A DNA stretch of 64,000 bases, from assembly GCF_001517085.1 (NCBI RefSeq), contig NZ_LRAC01000124.1:1-64000 (forward strand), read 5' to 3'. Positions 28,131 through 35,909 of this stretch are shown piece after piece; position 1 is the stretch's first letter; each line of letters opens with the position of its first letter. The position numbers and the translations under genes are program-made. The notes under the pieces were generated by a model. That model was not told the origin of the DNA and ran no database searches. It saw only the letters and a program-made list of their open reading frames with translations. Origin of the DNA: Paenibacillus sp. DMB5. GTDB lineage: Bacteria > Bacillota > Bacilli > Paenibacillales > Paenibacillaceae.

Positions 28131-29369
28131 ATGAACACTGAGGAGCATTTCAAGCTATGTGACCTTATTGCTGCTACATTTGATCTGCATGTCTTCTATA
28201 TTGATCCCTCCGGAAAAATCACCTATGAATCCTCCAACAACAAGCTGCTGAATCCGCTGTATGATAATCAGAAGGACAGCCTGTTTGCACGTTTGAACTT
28301 CTATGCCGGCAAGCCGTACGATTTTCCGCTGCTGCAAAAGTCCGCCTTCTCCGAGAAATTCCTGCTCATCAGCGTGTTCAGCAAGCAGGTGTTCGAAGGT
28401 ACCGTGCTCATCGGCCCGTCTGTTTCATATCCGCTATCCGCTGACCGGGTGAACGGAATCATCAATGATTCCCTTGCTTTCTTTTACCGCGATAAAATCA
28501 TCCAGTACTACAACTCCATTCCTGTCGTTCCCTTGGAAAAGCTGCTGAATATCGGTACGCTTGTATTTCAGCTGTTCAATCAAATCTATGTTGCGCCGGA
28601 GACGGTATGGTCGCGGAACGGCGAGCTGCGTGAATCCCATGAAAAAATAGAGAAAAACGAGCTTGCGGTCTCCCGGAATCTCCAGGAAAGCATCTACCAT
28701 GAGCGGCTGTTTGAAAAGAAAATGCTGGAGGTTATCCGAGAGGGTCGGGTCGAGGAGCTGCCCCAGCTGCCTCATCTGAAGGAAGAGGAAATCGCCAGCG
28801 TGCTGTCAAAGACAAGCTATTTCCGGTCCAATAAAAATCACATCATTACACTCATCACCCTGGTTTCCAGAGCCGCGATTGAGGGGGGATTGCATGAGGA
28901 GGTCGCTTTCAGCCTGCATGACCGCTTTATCCAGCAGCTGGAGGAGGCGAACACGCTGGAGGGCATCCGCGAGCTGGCCAAGGAAGTGCTCTATACGTAT
29001 GCCGAGCAGGTCCGGCAGGTCAAAAACGAACGCTTTTCCAAGACGGTCACAACCTGCAAAGATTACATATACAAGCATATTTATGAGAATATCAGCCATG
29101 ACGATATCGCCCGCAAGGCCGACCTCAGCCCCAAATATCTGTCCGTCCTGTTCAAGCGGGAGGTCGGCATCACCGTCAGCGAATACATCCAGAACACCCG
29201 TATTAATGAAGCAAAAAAACTGCTCGCCCACAGCCAGACGCCCATTTCTGAAATCTGCACGTTGCTGAACTTTAACGACCAGAGCTATTTCACCAAGGTG
29301 TTCAAAAAGGTGGCCGGCGTTACGCCGATGGTTTACAGGGAGCGGCATCATCTGCTGGAGCGGAAATAG
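28131..29369 (+). CDS. AraC-family transcriptional regulator
   Basis: About 412 residues from ATG 28131; the frame is open from TTG 28074 but the added residues look like leader sequence, and AGGAAAGGGG lies about 13 bases before the ATG. The first 290 residues are a ligand- or signal-responsive region without a recognised metal or sugar-binding motif. The C-terminus is a standard AraC double helix-turn-helix (NISHDDIARKADLSPKYLS..LFKREVG, LNFNDQSYFTKVFKKVAGVTP). Unlike the locus A regulator it has no receiver domain. Its divergent position makes the GH1-SDR-GH2-GH106-like operon its likely target. Confidence 0.9.
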   Translation: MNTEEHFKLCDLIAATFDLHVFYIDPSGKITYESSNNKLLNPLYDNQKDSLFARLNFYAGKPYDFPLLQKSAFSEKFLLISVFSKQVFEGTVLIGPSVSYPLSADRVNGIINDSLAFFYRDKIIQYYNSIPVVPLEKLLNIGTLVFQLFNQIYVAPETVWSRNGELRESHEKIEKNELAVSRNLQESIYHERLFEKKMLEVIREGRVEELPQLPHLKEEEIASVLSKTSYFRSNKNHIITLITLVSRAAIEGGLHEEVAFSLHDRFIQQLEEANTLEGIRELAKEVLYTYAEQVRQVKNERFSKTVTTCKDYIYKHIYENISHDDIARKADLSPKYLSVLFKREVGITVSEYIQNTRINEAKKLLAHSQTPISEICTLLNFNDQSYFTKVFKKVAGVTPMVYRERHHLLERK

Positions 29370-29394
29370 GCTGCGCCGGATAAATATTTTCAGC

Positions 29395-29432
29395 AAAAAG
29401 AAACCCGCGCGATAGCGCGGGCTCCGTTTCTA
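29395..29432. terminator. terminator between AraC and GNAT genes
   Basis: CCCGCGC-GATA-GCGCGGG; on the minus strand it is followed by TTTCTTTTTG and on the plus strand by CTCCGTTTC, so it serves mainly the GNAT gene and perhaps both. Confidence 0.75.
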
Positions 29433-29471
29433 TATCATTCTGATCCAGTTGCTTTCTTGGTATTATCGAGC

Positions 29472-29980
29472 TCATAATCTCTTAACAAGGAACAAATTCA
29501 GATCGTCATCTACAATTACCTGCTGACTATATTGCAGGTACTCCCCGTCTTTAAATATTCCATTGCCATCCGGAACATACCCACGATTGACGTATAAGGC
29601 TTGTGCAGCCCCATAATCACTGAACAGGCCTACACCCAGGCCTGAGACTTCTGATCGTTCTCTAACTATAGTTTCTGCTTTACCCATCAACAATGTGCCT
29701 ACTCCAAAACGTCGATACTTAATCAATACATTGAATTCCTGGATTTCCGGTATAAGCTGCTTTTTAAAATAGGGATAATCTGTTTGCCAAAGTACATTGA
29801 CATAACCCGCAAATCACCTTCAATTTCAGCCACCAAGGTGACTCGCTGTTCTTTTTCTTGTTCTATCAAATATTTTTGAAAAAGAGTTACAGGCTTCTCC
29901 CACCCTTGATTATGAAACGCCTCGGAGATCACTTTGGGATCACTTTCATTCAAGATACGGATAGTTACTTCAGTCATCAA
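29472..29980 (-). pseudogene. GNAT-family N-acetyltransferase, broken by a one-base frameshift
   Basis: The front (29723-29980) reads VAEIEGDL and then loses frame; the back (29472-29726) has the acetyl-CoA segment RRFGVGTLLMGKAE and the C-terminal YGAAQALYVNRGYVPDG. Inserting one base at 29807-29812 (TTGCGGG to TTGGCGGG) makes the join read GDLAGYVNVLWQTDYPYF and on without a stop, a normal GNAT core strand. The total span is 3n+2. Restored length is about 169 residues. It would transfer an acetyl group from acetyl-CoA to an unknown amine. Sequence error or recent decay. Confidence 0.85.
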
Positions 29981-30006
29981 GTCACCTATATCCCACTATC
30001 CCACGC

Positions 30007-30050
30007 AAAAAAAGCCGCCCCAAGCCACTTACATGACTTTGGGACAGCCT
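30007..30050 (-). terminator. terminator of kimA
   Basis: On the minus strand GGCTGTCCCAAAG pairs with CTTGGGGCGGCT and is followed by seven T, ten bases beyond the stop. Confidence 0.8.
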
Positions 30051-30061
30051 CTCAAAAATGA

Positions 30062-31897
30062 TTACTTCTTCAAATGATAAGGCACCGTAGTTACAATTAC
30101 ATCGCTGCGGAACAGCAGACGGGCGCGGATCAGCAGGCTCGACTGGTTGTGCAGGATGTTGTGCCAGCCTTTTTTCGGAATAAACTGCGGAATAATGACT
30201 GTGACTCGATGATTTAGCTCTGCCGCTTTCCAGTTGATCGTATCAATGAACTTGGTTAACGGCTGAACAATGCTTCTGTAAGGCGTGTAGAGGGTCACCA
30301 GGCGAACGTCAGGCTGCCACTTTTTCCATTTCTCCTCAAATGCCGCTTCATCTTCCCGTTCAAAAGGCACATATACGGCGATAATCTGCTGCGGTGACAG
30401 TGATTTGGCGTATTCCAGCGAGTTCTCCACGACATGGGTGATTCCAGCCACAGGCACAATAATGACATTACCTTCGATTTTGACTGTTGGCTCACAGGTT
30501 GTGATTCTAAGCTGGTCGGCAACAGCCTCGTAATGCTTATGAATTCTATGAAAGACGAACAGGAGAATCGGCAGGAAGACAAATACTGGCCATACCTGAG
30601 TGAACTTGGTCAGGAAGAACATCATCGTTACAATGAAGCTTATCAGCGCTCCGACGGTGTTGATGACGAACTTCGGCATCCAGCCTGCCGGCTTTTCGCG
30701 GAGCCATTTTACCATCATCCCGGTCTGGGATAACGTAAAGGGAATGAACACCCCCACCGCATACAGAGGAATTAACTGCTCCGTCTCCCCTTCAAATACA
30801 TAAATCAGCAGCATCGAGAGCACGCCCAGGATAATAATCCCGTTGGAATACCCCAGTCTGTCTCCACGCATCGTAAACATCCGCGGAATGAATTTGTCCT
30901 TGGCCAGATTCACTGCCAGCAGCGGGAACGCCGAATATCCGGTATTAGCGGCCAGAATCAGAATTAACGCAGTTGTACCCTGAACAAAGAAGTACATCGC
31001 ATTCCGCCCGAAGGTCTGCTCCGCAATCTGCGACACTACAGTGACATCAGCACGGGGAGCAATCCCGTAGTAATAGGCCAGCACGACAATCCCGGAGAAC
31101 AGGACAGCTAATAAAATCCCCATCGCCGCCAGCGTTTTGGCCGCATTGGAAGCCTCCGGGCTTTTGAAATTCGGAATCGCATTGGAAATCGCTTCTACCC
31201 CGGTTAACGCCGAGCTCCCCGATGAAAAGGCGCGCAGCAGCAGGAATAAACTGATCCCCGCCACCGGCGTACCCAGCGAGGTATGCAGCTCTGCCGGCAC
31301 TTGGCCTGTTAAGATGTTATAAAGACCCGTTCCGATCAGAATGAATAGAGCCAGCACGAACAGATAAACCGGATAGGCCAGAACGGATGCGGATTCCGTC
31401 ACGCCTCTTAAATTCAATAATGTAATGAGCAGCACGAAGATAATGGCAATCAGCACCTTATGCTCATGCAGGCTTGGAAAAGCCGAAGTAATCGCATCTG
31501 TCCCCGCCGATACACTTACCGCCACTGTTAGAATATAATCCACCAGAAGCGAGCCGCCGGCGACCAGCCCGGGGTAGCGGCCCAGATTTTCTTTGGAAAC
31601 GACATAGGCTCCCCCGCCGTGCGAATAGGCAAAAATAATCTGCCGGTAGGACAGGATCAGTGCAGTCAGCAGCACCAATACCCCGATCGCGATCGGAATG
31701 GAATACCAGAATGCCATTGTACCAACCGTAACCAATACAATTAAGATTTGCTCGGGACCATAGGCAACCGAGGATAAAGCATCTGAAGAAAGAATCGCCA
31801 GCGCTTTCTTTTTATTTAACTTCTGCTCCCCGAGCTCAGTGGACTTCAGGGGTCTGCCAATCAAAAACCTTTTTAAAAAGGAAATCACGGGTTTCAC
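30062..31897 (-). CDS. kimA: KimA-type potassium importer (YdaO, APC superfamily)
   Basis: A 611-residue membrane protein. The N-terminal segment RFLIGRPLKS..GEQKL and the stretch SSDALSSVAYGPEQIL, HGGGAYVVSKENLG and SAGTDAITSAFP correspond closely to what I recall of Bacillus subtilis KimA: about 12 helices, then a cytoplasmic C-terminal domain (from about 460) with TCEPTVKIEGNVIIVPVAG. KimA is a high-affinity K+/H+ symporter inhibited by cyclic di-AMP through its cytoplasmic part. In B. subtilis the gene follows a ydaO riboswitch; I could not find one in the roughly 170 bases upstream. Instead there are two pairs of 11-bp-spaced direct repeats at 31948-31995. Confidence 0.88.
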   Translation of the reverse strand: MKPVISFLKRFLIGRPLKSTELGEQKLNKKKALAILSSDALSSVAYGPEQILIVLVTVGTMAFWYSIPIAIGVLVLLTALILSYRQIIFAYSHGGGAYVVSKENLGRYPGLVAGGSLLVDYILTVAVSVSAGTDAITSAFPSLHEHKVLIAIIFVLLITLLNLRGVTESASVLAYPVYLFVLALFILIGTGLYNILTGQVPAELHTSLGTPVAGISLFLLLRAFSSGSSALTGVEAISNAIPNFKSPEASNAAKTLAAMGILLAVLFSGIVVLAYYYGIAPRADVTVVSQIAEQTFGRNAMYFFVQGTTALILILAANTGYSAFPLLAVNLAKDKFIPRMFTMRGDRLGYSNGIIILGVLSMLLIYVFEGETEQLIPLYAVGVFIPFTLSQTGMMVKWLREKPAGWMPKFVINTVGALISFIVTMMFFLTKFTQVWPVFVFLPILLFVFHRIHKHYEAVADQLRITTCEPTVKIEGNVIIVPVAGITHVVENSLEYAKSLSPQQIIAVYVPFEREDEAAFEEKWKKWQPDVRLVTLYTPYRSIVQPLTKFIDTINWKAAELNHRVTVIIPQFIPKKGWHNILHNQSSLLIRARLLFRSDVIVTTVPYHLKK

Positions 31898-31947
31898 ACT
31901 CGCTTTGTACGTTAGTCTTATTGTCCTGAAAGCATATCACCTGCCGG

Positions 31948-31995
31948 ATTAAGCTGGTATTAGGATTTCGCATTCAGTATTAAGATTGCATTAAG
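31948..31995. promoter_or_regulatory. phased direct repeats before kimA
   Basis: ATTAAG, ATTAGG, ATTAAG and ATTAAG start at 31948, 31959, 31979 and 31990, so offsets are 11, 20 and 11 (read CTTAAT on the gene strand). Such 11-bp tandem hexamers are typical of OmpR/PhoP-family response-regulator sites. Which regulator binds is unknown. Confidence 0.45.
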
Positions 31996-32013
31996 ATCGG
32001 TCCGTTTTCTGCA

Positions 32014-32038
32014 TTAAAAAAGCCTCTTACTGGGCTTA
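32014..32038 (-). terminator. terminator of the MFS gene
   Basis: AAGCC-CAGTAAGA-GGCTT on the minus strand, followed by six T, 28 bases past the stop at 32066. Confidence 0.75.
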
Positions 32039-32065
32039 ATTCGCTGGAGAGTTATGCACAGGCTT

Positions 32066-33253
32066 TCAGCTAAATTTCAACCGCGCTGTAAAAACAACAC
32101 AGCCAAGCGTAAGGGCGGCCGCTATAAAATAGGCTCCCATCAGATCGAGCTGAGCGACAATGAATCCGGAGGAGGCGCTGCCCAGCAGCATGCCTCCCAT
32201 CATCAGCGGAATGATAATCCCGTTGGTTCTGCCGATATACTCCTCTCTGATCTCCTGAATCATCATGGCACTGAATGAGACCTGGAAGAAGGCTGTAGCT
32301 ATGCCGGACAGCACTCTCGCACTTCCTGTAAGTACAGGCCAGACTGACAGCACCTCAATAGCGGTGATAACCGCCCATATAATCATGATCACCGTAATGA
32401 CCCCGCGTCTGTAGCGGGTTATTTGCGCTGTAAGCACGGCGGCCAAGAGGCCGCCCGCAAGCATCCCCGCGCCCTCGGCGGCAGCGAACCACTGTACGCT
32501 TTCTTTGGGCAGGCCCAGACGGTTCATCGTAACAAAGACATCCAGCGGCTGGGTCACTCCCATCGCTAGACCCGAGATGAGAAACATAACCGCAATCAGC
32601 TTCAGGTTGGCATGCCCCAGCACATAGCTAAAGCCTTCCTTAATATCTTTAAGCGGTGAAGTCTTCTCTGTCCGCTGCTCTCTGCCCGATGACGGCAGGA
32701 ACAGCTGGAGTCCGGCGGCCAGGGTGAAGATCACGAACAAGGCAATTATTGATGACTGTATGCCGAGCTGAGTATAGACAAGGGTTCCGAGCATCGGGCC
32801 GAAGATTGTGAACAAGGCCATCAGACTCTGGTTAATGCCGACGGCTGTTCCGACCTCCTCCGCAGGAATATGCCTTTTGAACAGCACCGCAGAAGACGGC
32901 TGGGAAAACTGGCTGACAATCGCCGAGATCACAGTGGCCGCAAACACTGCTTGCCATACCCCTCCGGCAACCAGCCCAAGAATCAGCAGCATCGATAACG
33001 CGCTTAAAGCATCACCCAGAATGACTGTTTTCTTGGGATTCCAGCGGTCGGCAAAGGTTCCTCCAATTAAAGAGAATACAAAGATGGGCAAATATTCTAA
33101 TGCAGTAAGCATGGATACAGCGGTCGGATTATTCCCGGTCTGATCCATAATATAGAACAGCAAAGCCATGTTCCGGATCCATATTCCTATCTGCTGAAGC
33201 AGATCGGCTGTGGCGACAATAAGAAATACTCTGTTTCTGATCAGTTTGTTCAT
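32066..33253 (-). CDS. MFS transporter (probable drug exporter)
   Basis: About 395 residues from ATG 33253, which follows AGGGGTG by five bases; the ATG at 33286 has no ribosome site and would lie at the promoter's transcription start. Twelve hydrophobic helices; the loop GGTFADRWNPKKTV is the MFS motif between helices 2 and 3, typical of the MFS_3 group (enterobactin/macrolide-type exporters). The promoter is of MerR-activated type (33301-33331), so it is probably induced by a toxic small molecule sensed by the divergent regulator. Substrate unknown. Confidence 0.88.
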   Translation of the reverse strand: MNKLIRNRVFLIVATADLLQQIGIWIRNMALLFYIMDQTGNNPTAVSMLTALEYLPIFVFSLIGGTFADRWNPKKTVILGDALSALSMLLILGLVAGGVWQAVFAATVISAIVSQFSQPSSAVLFKRHIPAEEVGTAVGINQSLMALFTIFGPMLGTLVYTQLGIQSSIIALFVIFTLAAGLQLFLPSSGREQRTEKTSPLKDIKEGFSYVLGHANLKLIAVMFLISGLAMGVTQPLDVFVTMNRLGLPKESVQWFAAAEGAGMLAGGLLAAVLTAQITRYRRGVITVIMIIWAVITAIEVLSVWPVLTGSARVLSGIATAFFQVSFSAMMIQEIREEYIGRTNGIIIPLMMGGMLLGSASSGFIVAQLDLMGAYFIAAALTLGCVVFTARLKFS

Positions 33254-33300
33254 GAGGCACCCCTGGCTGGTTTTTGACATTTGCATTTGTCAGTATAACG

Positions 33301-33331
33301 AATTTAAACTATAGGGTAACCCGATAGTCAA
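33301..33331 (-). promoter_or_regulatory. MerR-type promoter/operator of the MFS gene
   Basis: On the minus strand -35 TTGACT (33326-33331) and -10 TAAATT (33301-33306) are separated by 19 bp, the overlong spacer diagnostic of MerR-family activated promoters. The spacer holds the palindrome ACTATAGGGT-A-ACCCGATAGT (33308-33328, nine of ten pairs). Confidence 0.8.
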
Positions 33332-33361
33332 GACCATTAGACCAGCGAAAGGAGATAGGCC

Positions 33362-34204
33362 ATGTCCGTCATGCCGTCCAAATACTTTACAACGAGCGAA
33401 ATCGCCAGGACCTGCGGGGTGACCAAGCATACGCTTTTTCACTATGATGAAATCGGGCTGTTAAAGCCGGAATTTGTGAACGCGAAGGGGTACCGCTACT
33501 ACTCGCTCCAGCAGTGCTACACACTCGAAATCATCAGCGTGCTCAAGAAGGCCGGCAGTTCGCTGAAGGAGATTAAGGATTTTCTGGATAACCAGAACAC
33601 AGACAGGTTCGTCAGCCTGATCCGCCAGAAGCAGCGCGAGCTTGAGCTTGAGCTGAACCGGATGCAGCGGATTCAGAGCTTCCTGGACGGTGCCCTGCAA
33701 ATGACCGAAAATGCACAGAAAGCACCAAGGCATATGCCGGCTGTTGAAGAGCAGCAGGCGGCGTATTTTATCACAACACCCGTCGGCCCGGACATCAGTG
33801 ACCACGAATACGCCCGCAAATTCAGCGAACACCGGATCTACTGTGAAGAACAGCTGATTATGCATGAGCTGCCGTTCTGGTCCATCGTGAATCAGGAGCA
33901 GCTCCAGTCGGCCGAATATTATCCAAGCCACATTGCCAGCAAGCTGCTTACTCCTGCCAAGGGAGACAATATCATCGTAAAGCCACCGGGCCTTTATGCG
34001 GTCATGGACCATAAGGGGTCTTACGAGACATTAGAACACACTTATGTGCAGCTAAAAGAGTTCATCCAAGTTAACGGGCTGGCTGTATGCGGCGCCGCGT
34101 ACGAGATGGATCTCTACAATTATTTCACCGAAGATAATCCGGAGCATTTCGTGATCCGGATCTCGGTTAACGTGTGTCCGATAAAAACAAAGCGGACAGG
34201 TTGA
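33362..34204 (+). CDS. MerR-family regulator with GyrI-like effector domain
   Basis: 280 residues. The N-terminal winged helix (TTSEIARTCGVTKHTLFHYDEIGLLKP, about 10-36) and a dimer coiled coil (about 85-115) are those of BmrR/BltR-type multidrug sensors. The C-terminal half (about 130-275) resembles the GyrI/AraC effector-binding domain, ending in FVIRISVNVCPI. Ribosome site GGAG nine bases before ATG. It is divergent from the MFS exporter, whose promoter carries the matching 19-bp-spacer palindrome. Confidence 0.9.
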   Translation: MSVMPSKYFTTSEIARTCGVTKHTLFHYDEIGLLKPEFVNAKGYRYYSLQQCYTLEIISVLKKAGSSLKEIKDFLDNQNTDRFVSLIRQKQRELELELNRMQRIQSFLDGALQMTENAQKAPRHMPAVEEQQAAYFITTPVGPDISDHEYARKFSEHRIYCEEQLIMHELPFWSIVNQEQLQSAEYYPSHIASKLLTPAKGDNIIVKPPGLYAVMDHKGSYETLEHTYVQLKEFIQVNGLAVCGAAYEMDLYNYFTEDNPEHFVIRISVNVCPIKTKRTG

Positions 34205-34267
34205 GTTGATCTATGTCAGTTACGACTAAGATAGACGACGCGGACGAAGGTGCCAAAAAATCAGCAA

Positions 34268-34301
34268 AGCAAAAAACCTTGATTTCTCAAGGTTTTTTGC
34301 T
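34268..34301. terminator. bidirectional terminator
   Basis: AGCAAAAAACCTTGA and its complement flank TTTC; A-runs and T-runs on both sides serve the convergent MerR and Crp/Fnr genes. Confidence 0.9.
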
Positions 34302-34371
34302 GTACGGGCTGCTCCGCCGTTTCCGGCTTGCGCTCCGGATGATCACCTGGCCGGTAACAAAGCCAGCGAAG

Positions 34372-35079
34372 CTACACTGTATACTTCTCCAGGGACACCC
34401 GGTCCTTCACGATCAGCTGCTTGTTGCCAACCAGCTCGATCAGGCCGAGGTCCTCGAACCGGGCGAATTTGCGGCTGATCGTCTCGCGGGTGACACCCAC
34501 ATAACTCGCCAGCTCCTCGCGGGAGAGCGGCAGCTTGATCGCAAGGCCGCCGCCGCGCGGCTTGCCGTACTTGTCGCCCAGCTCCAGAATCATATGGGCG
34601 ATCCGGATTTCCGGGTCCTTGGTCGCCAGACTCTGCGCCAGATTCTCGGTATGGGCCAGCCGCTTGGCTACAGTCTTCAGCAGCTTGATCGTAATATCCG
34701 GGTTCTCCGCCATCAGCTGCTCCATATCCGTGCGGGTCAGCATACAGATCGCCGTCTCGGTCAGGGCGTAGGCGCTGAAGTTGCTTAGCTCCTCGCTGCT
34801 CAGGATATTCAGCTCGCCGAAAAATTCCCCGCTGCTCAGCACATGCAGAATCTGCTCCTTGCCCTGCGGCGTCATTTTGGACAGCTTCACCTGCCCCTGC
34901 TGGATAATAAACAGCGTGTCTGTCGGCTGCTCCTCCAGAATCAGCGCCTGGCCTTTGGCGTATTTGCGGTGTCTGATCATCGCGCTGATCCGCGAGAGCT
35001 CACTGCCGCTGAGCGAGGCGAAAATCGGCACCTTGCGGGTACACGGCTCCGCAGCATTCTTGCAGGAATGTTCCGGCAT
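34372..35079 (-). CDS. Crp/Fnr-family transcriptional regulator
   Basis: 235 residues. The N-terminal cyclic-nucleotide-type beta-barrel (about 20-130) has GEFFGELNIL; after the dimer helix comes a winged helix with SREELASYVGVTRETISRKF (about 183-202), the Crp/Fnr recognition helix. Two cysteines at the N-terminus (Cys6, Cys13; C-x6-C before VPIF) recall Fnr-type cluster or thiol sensors, but fewer than the four Cys of E. coli Fnr are seen. Ribosome site AAGGAGG. It follows the rubredoxin gene by 20 bases, so it probably senses O2, NO or redox state for the flavodiiron set. Confidence 0.92.
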   Translation of the reverse strand: MPEHSCKNAAEPCTRKVPIFASLSGSELSRISAMIRHRKYAKGQALILEEQPTDTLFIIQQGQVKLSKMTPQGKEQILHVLSSGEFFGELNILSSEELSNFSAYALTETAICMLTRTDMEQLMAENPDITIKLLKTVAKRLAHTENLAQSLATKDPEIRIAHMILELGDKYGKPRGGGLAIKLPLSREELASYVGVTRETISRKFARFEDLGLIELVGNKQLIVKDRVSLEKYTV

Positions 35080-35099
35080 TCTGTAACCCTCCTTGGTTT

Positions 35100-35279
35100 C
35101 TAGGATACGATTCGTTTCTGTGCGACCGGTTCAAAGTGAGTGGTGTCTTCCCCGCACACCGGGCAGACCCAATCCTCCGGCAGATCCTCAAACGCCGTGC
35201 CCGGCGCAACATCCTCATCGGGATCTCCGAGCGCCGGATCATAAATATAGCCGCAAGGCTTGCAAATGTATTTAGTCAT
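35100..35279 (-). CDS. rubredoxin
   Basis: A 59-residue protein starting at ATG 35279 after AGGAGG. It has the two iron-binding knuckles CKPCGYIYD (Cys6, Cys9) and CPVCGE (Cys39, Cys42), with the family's DPALGDPD and PEDWVCP segments. It carries one Fe(SCys)4 and shuttles single electrons. Its place downstream of a FAD reductase and a flavodiiron protein makes it their likely electron carrier. In E. coli NorV the rubredoxin is fused to the flavodiiron core; here it is separate. The 630-bp gap upstream carries a phased palindrome array whose first unit ends 25 bases before the start codon. Confidence 0.95.
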   Translation of the reverse strand: MTKYICKPCGYIYDPALGDPDEDVAPGTAFEDLPEDWVCPVCGEDTTHFEPVAQKRIVS

Positions 35280-35303
35280 TGTTAATTCCTCCTGTAAAAT
35301 AAA

Positions 35304-35489
35304 TTAGTTGGATATTCGCTACTTAATTTCATCATTCCTCAGCTTTTATAAGGATTAGTTGGAAAAACAGCACCTATTATAGGCCGAAACCCGTGGATAG
35401 AACGAAAACCGCCTGATTAGATGCCTTTTTTCCACCTAGATTCATCAAACCGGCGGTTATCCGCAAATTAGGTGCCGATTTTCCACTTA
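35304..35489. repeat. 186-bp tetramer of 22-bp near-palindromes (GGAAAA subtype), copy 1
   Basis: Units at 35304-35325, 35355-35376, 35417-35438 and 35468-35489 have start offsets 51, 62 and 51. Each follows TTAGNTG-N10-ACYTA or its complement, with arms such as TTAGGTG and CACCTAA around an A-rich core (GGAAAAACAG). The first two units read GGAWA forward and the last two read it on the other strand. The spacers are 29, 40 and 29 bases. The same layout recurs at 46220-46405. No coding frame or T-tract goes with it. Confidence 0.8.
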
Positions 35490-35539
35490 GTTTGGTCAAC
35501 CGCCGCTTGTAGTGGCATTCCCAGACACTGGATAATCAA

Positions 35540-35775
35540 ATAGCTGCAGTTTGTACATCTAAATCGCCTGATTTTAGCCTAAGCGCACACTTAGTTGCAC
35601 TCGGTACACTTAAATATCCCGAAAAAGTCCGATCCAGGCAATCCGGTCCAATGTACTTGCACGAAATGCACTTAAAGTGTGCAAAAGTGCTGTAGCGCTG
35701 GATATAGTTGTATGGAGTACACTTATAGTGTGCCTAGGTACGGTTTCGCAGGGTTAGTTGTACAAACAGTATCTA
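35540..35775. repeat. 186-bp tetramer of 22-bp near-palindromes (GTAC subtype) plus one unit
   Basis: Units at 35540, 35591, 35653 and 35704 repeat the 51/62/51 spacing (35540-35725, 186 bp), and a fifth unit is at 35754-35775. The arms match the first subtype (TTAGTTG, CACTTA), but the core reads TGTAC or TGCAC in place of GGAAAA. The first unit is 72 bp after the last one of the preceding tetramer. The remaining stretch 35776-35909 shows nothing I recognise. Confidence 0.75.
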
Positions 35776-35909
35776 ATCCTGCTTCACTACTCAGTAACTC
35801 CGGTACGCCTCAACATCACTACTTCTTTACTCCGTACCACGACTACGCCGCAGCTCCACACAGCTTCGAAATCCCGTGCCACAGAGCATCCGTTTAGTCC
35901 GCTTTTCCG

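Noticed and set aside
31898..32065. ydaO (cyclic di-AMP) riboswitch before kimA
   Set aside because: Expected from Bacillus, but I could not find its conserved paired segments in the short gap; only direct repeats and the terminator of the next gene are visible.
35304..35775. CRISPR array
   Set aside because: Regular 22-bp units with 29/40-base gaps look like one, but the units are diverged near-palindromes in both orientations, the gaps alternate in length and are similar between copies, and no cas gene is near.
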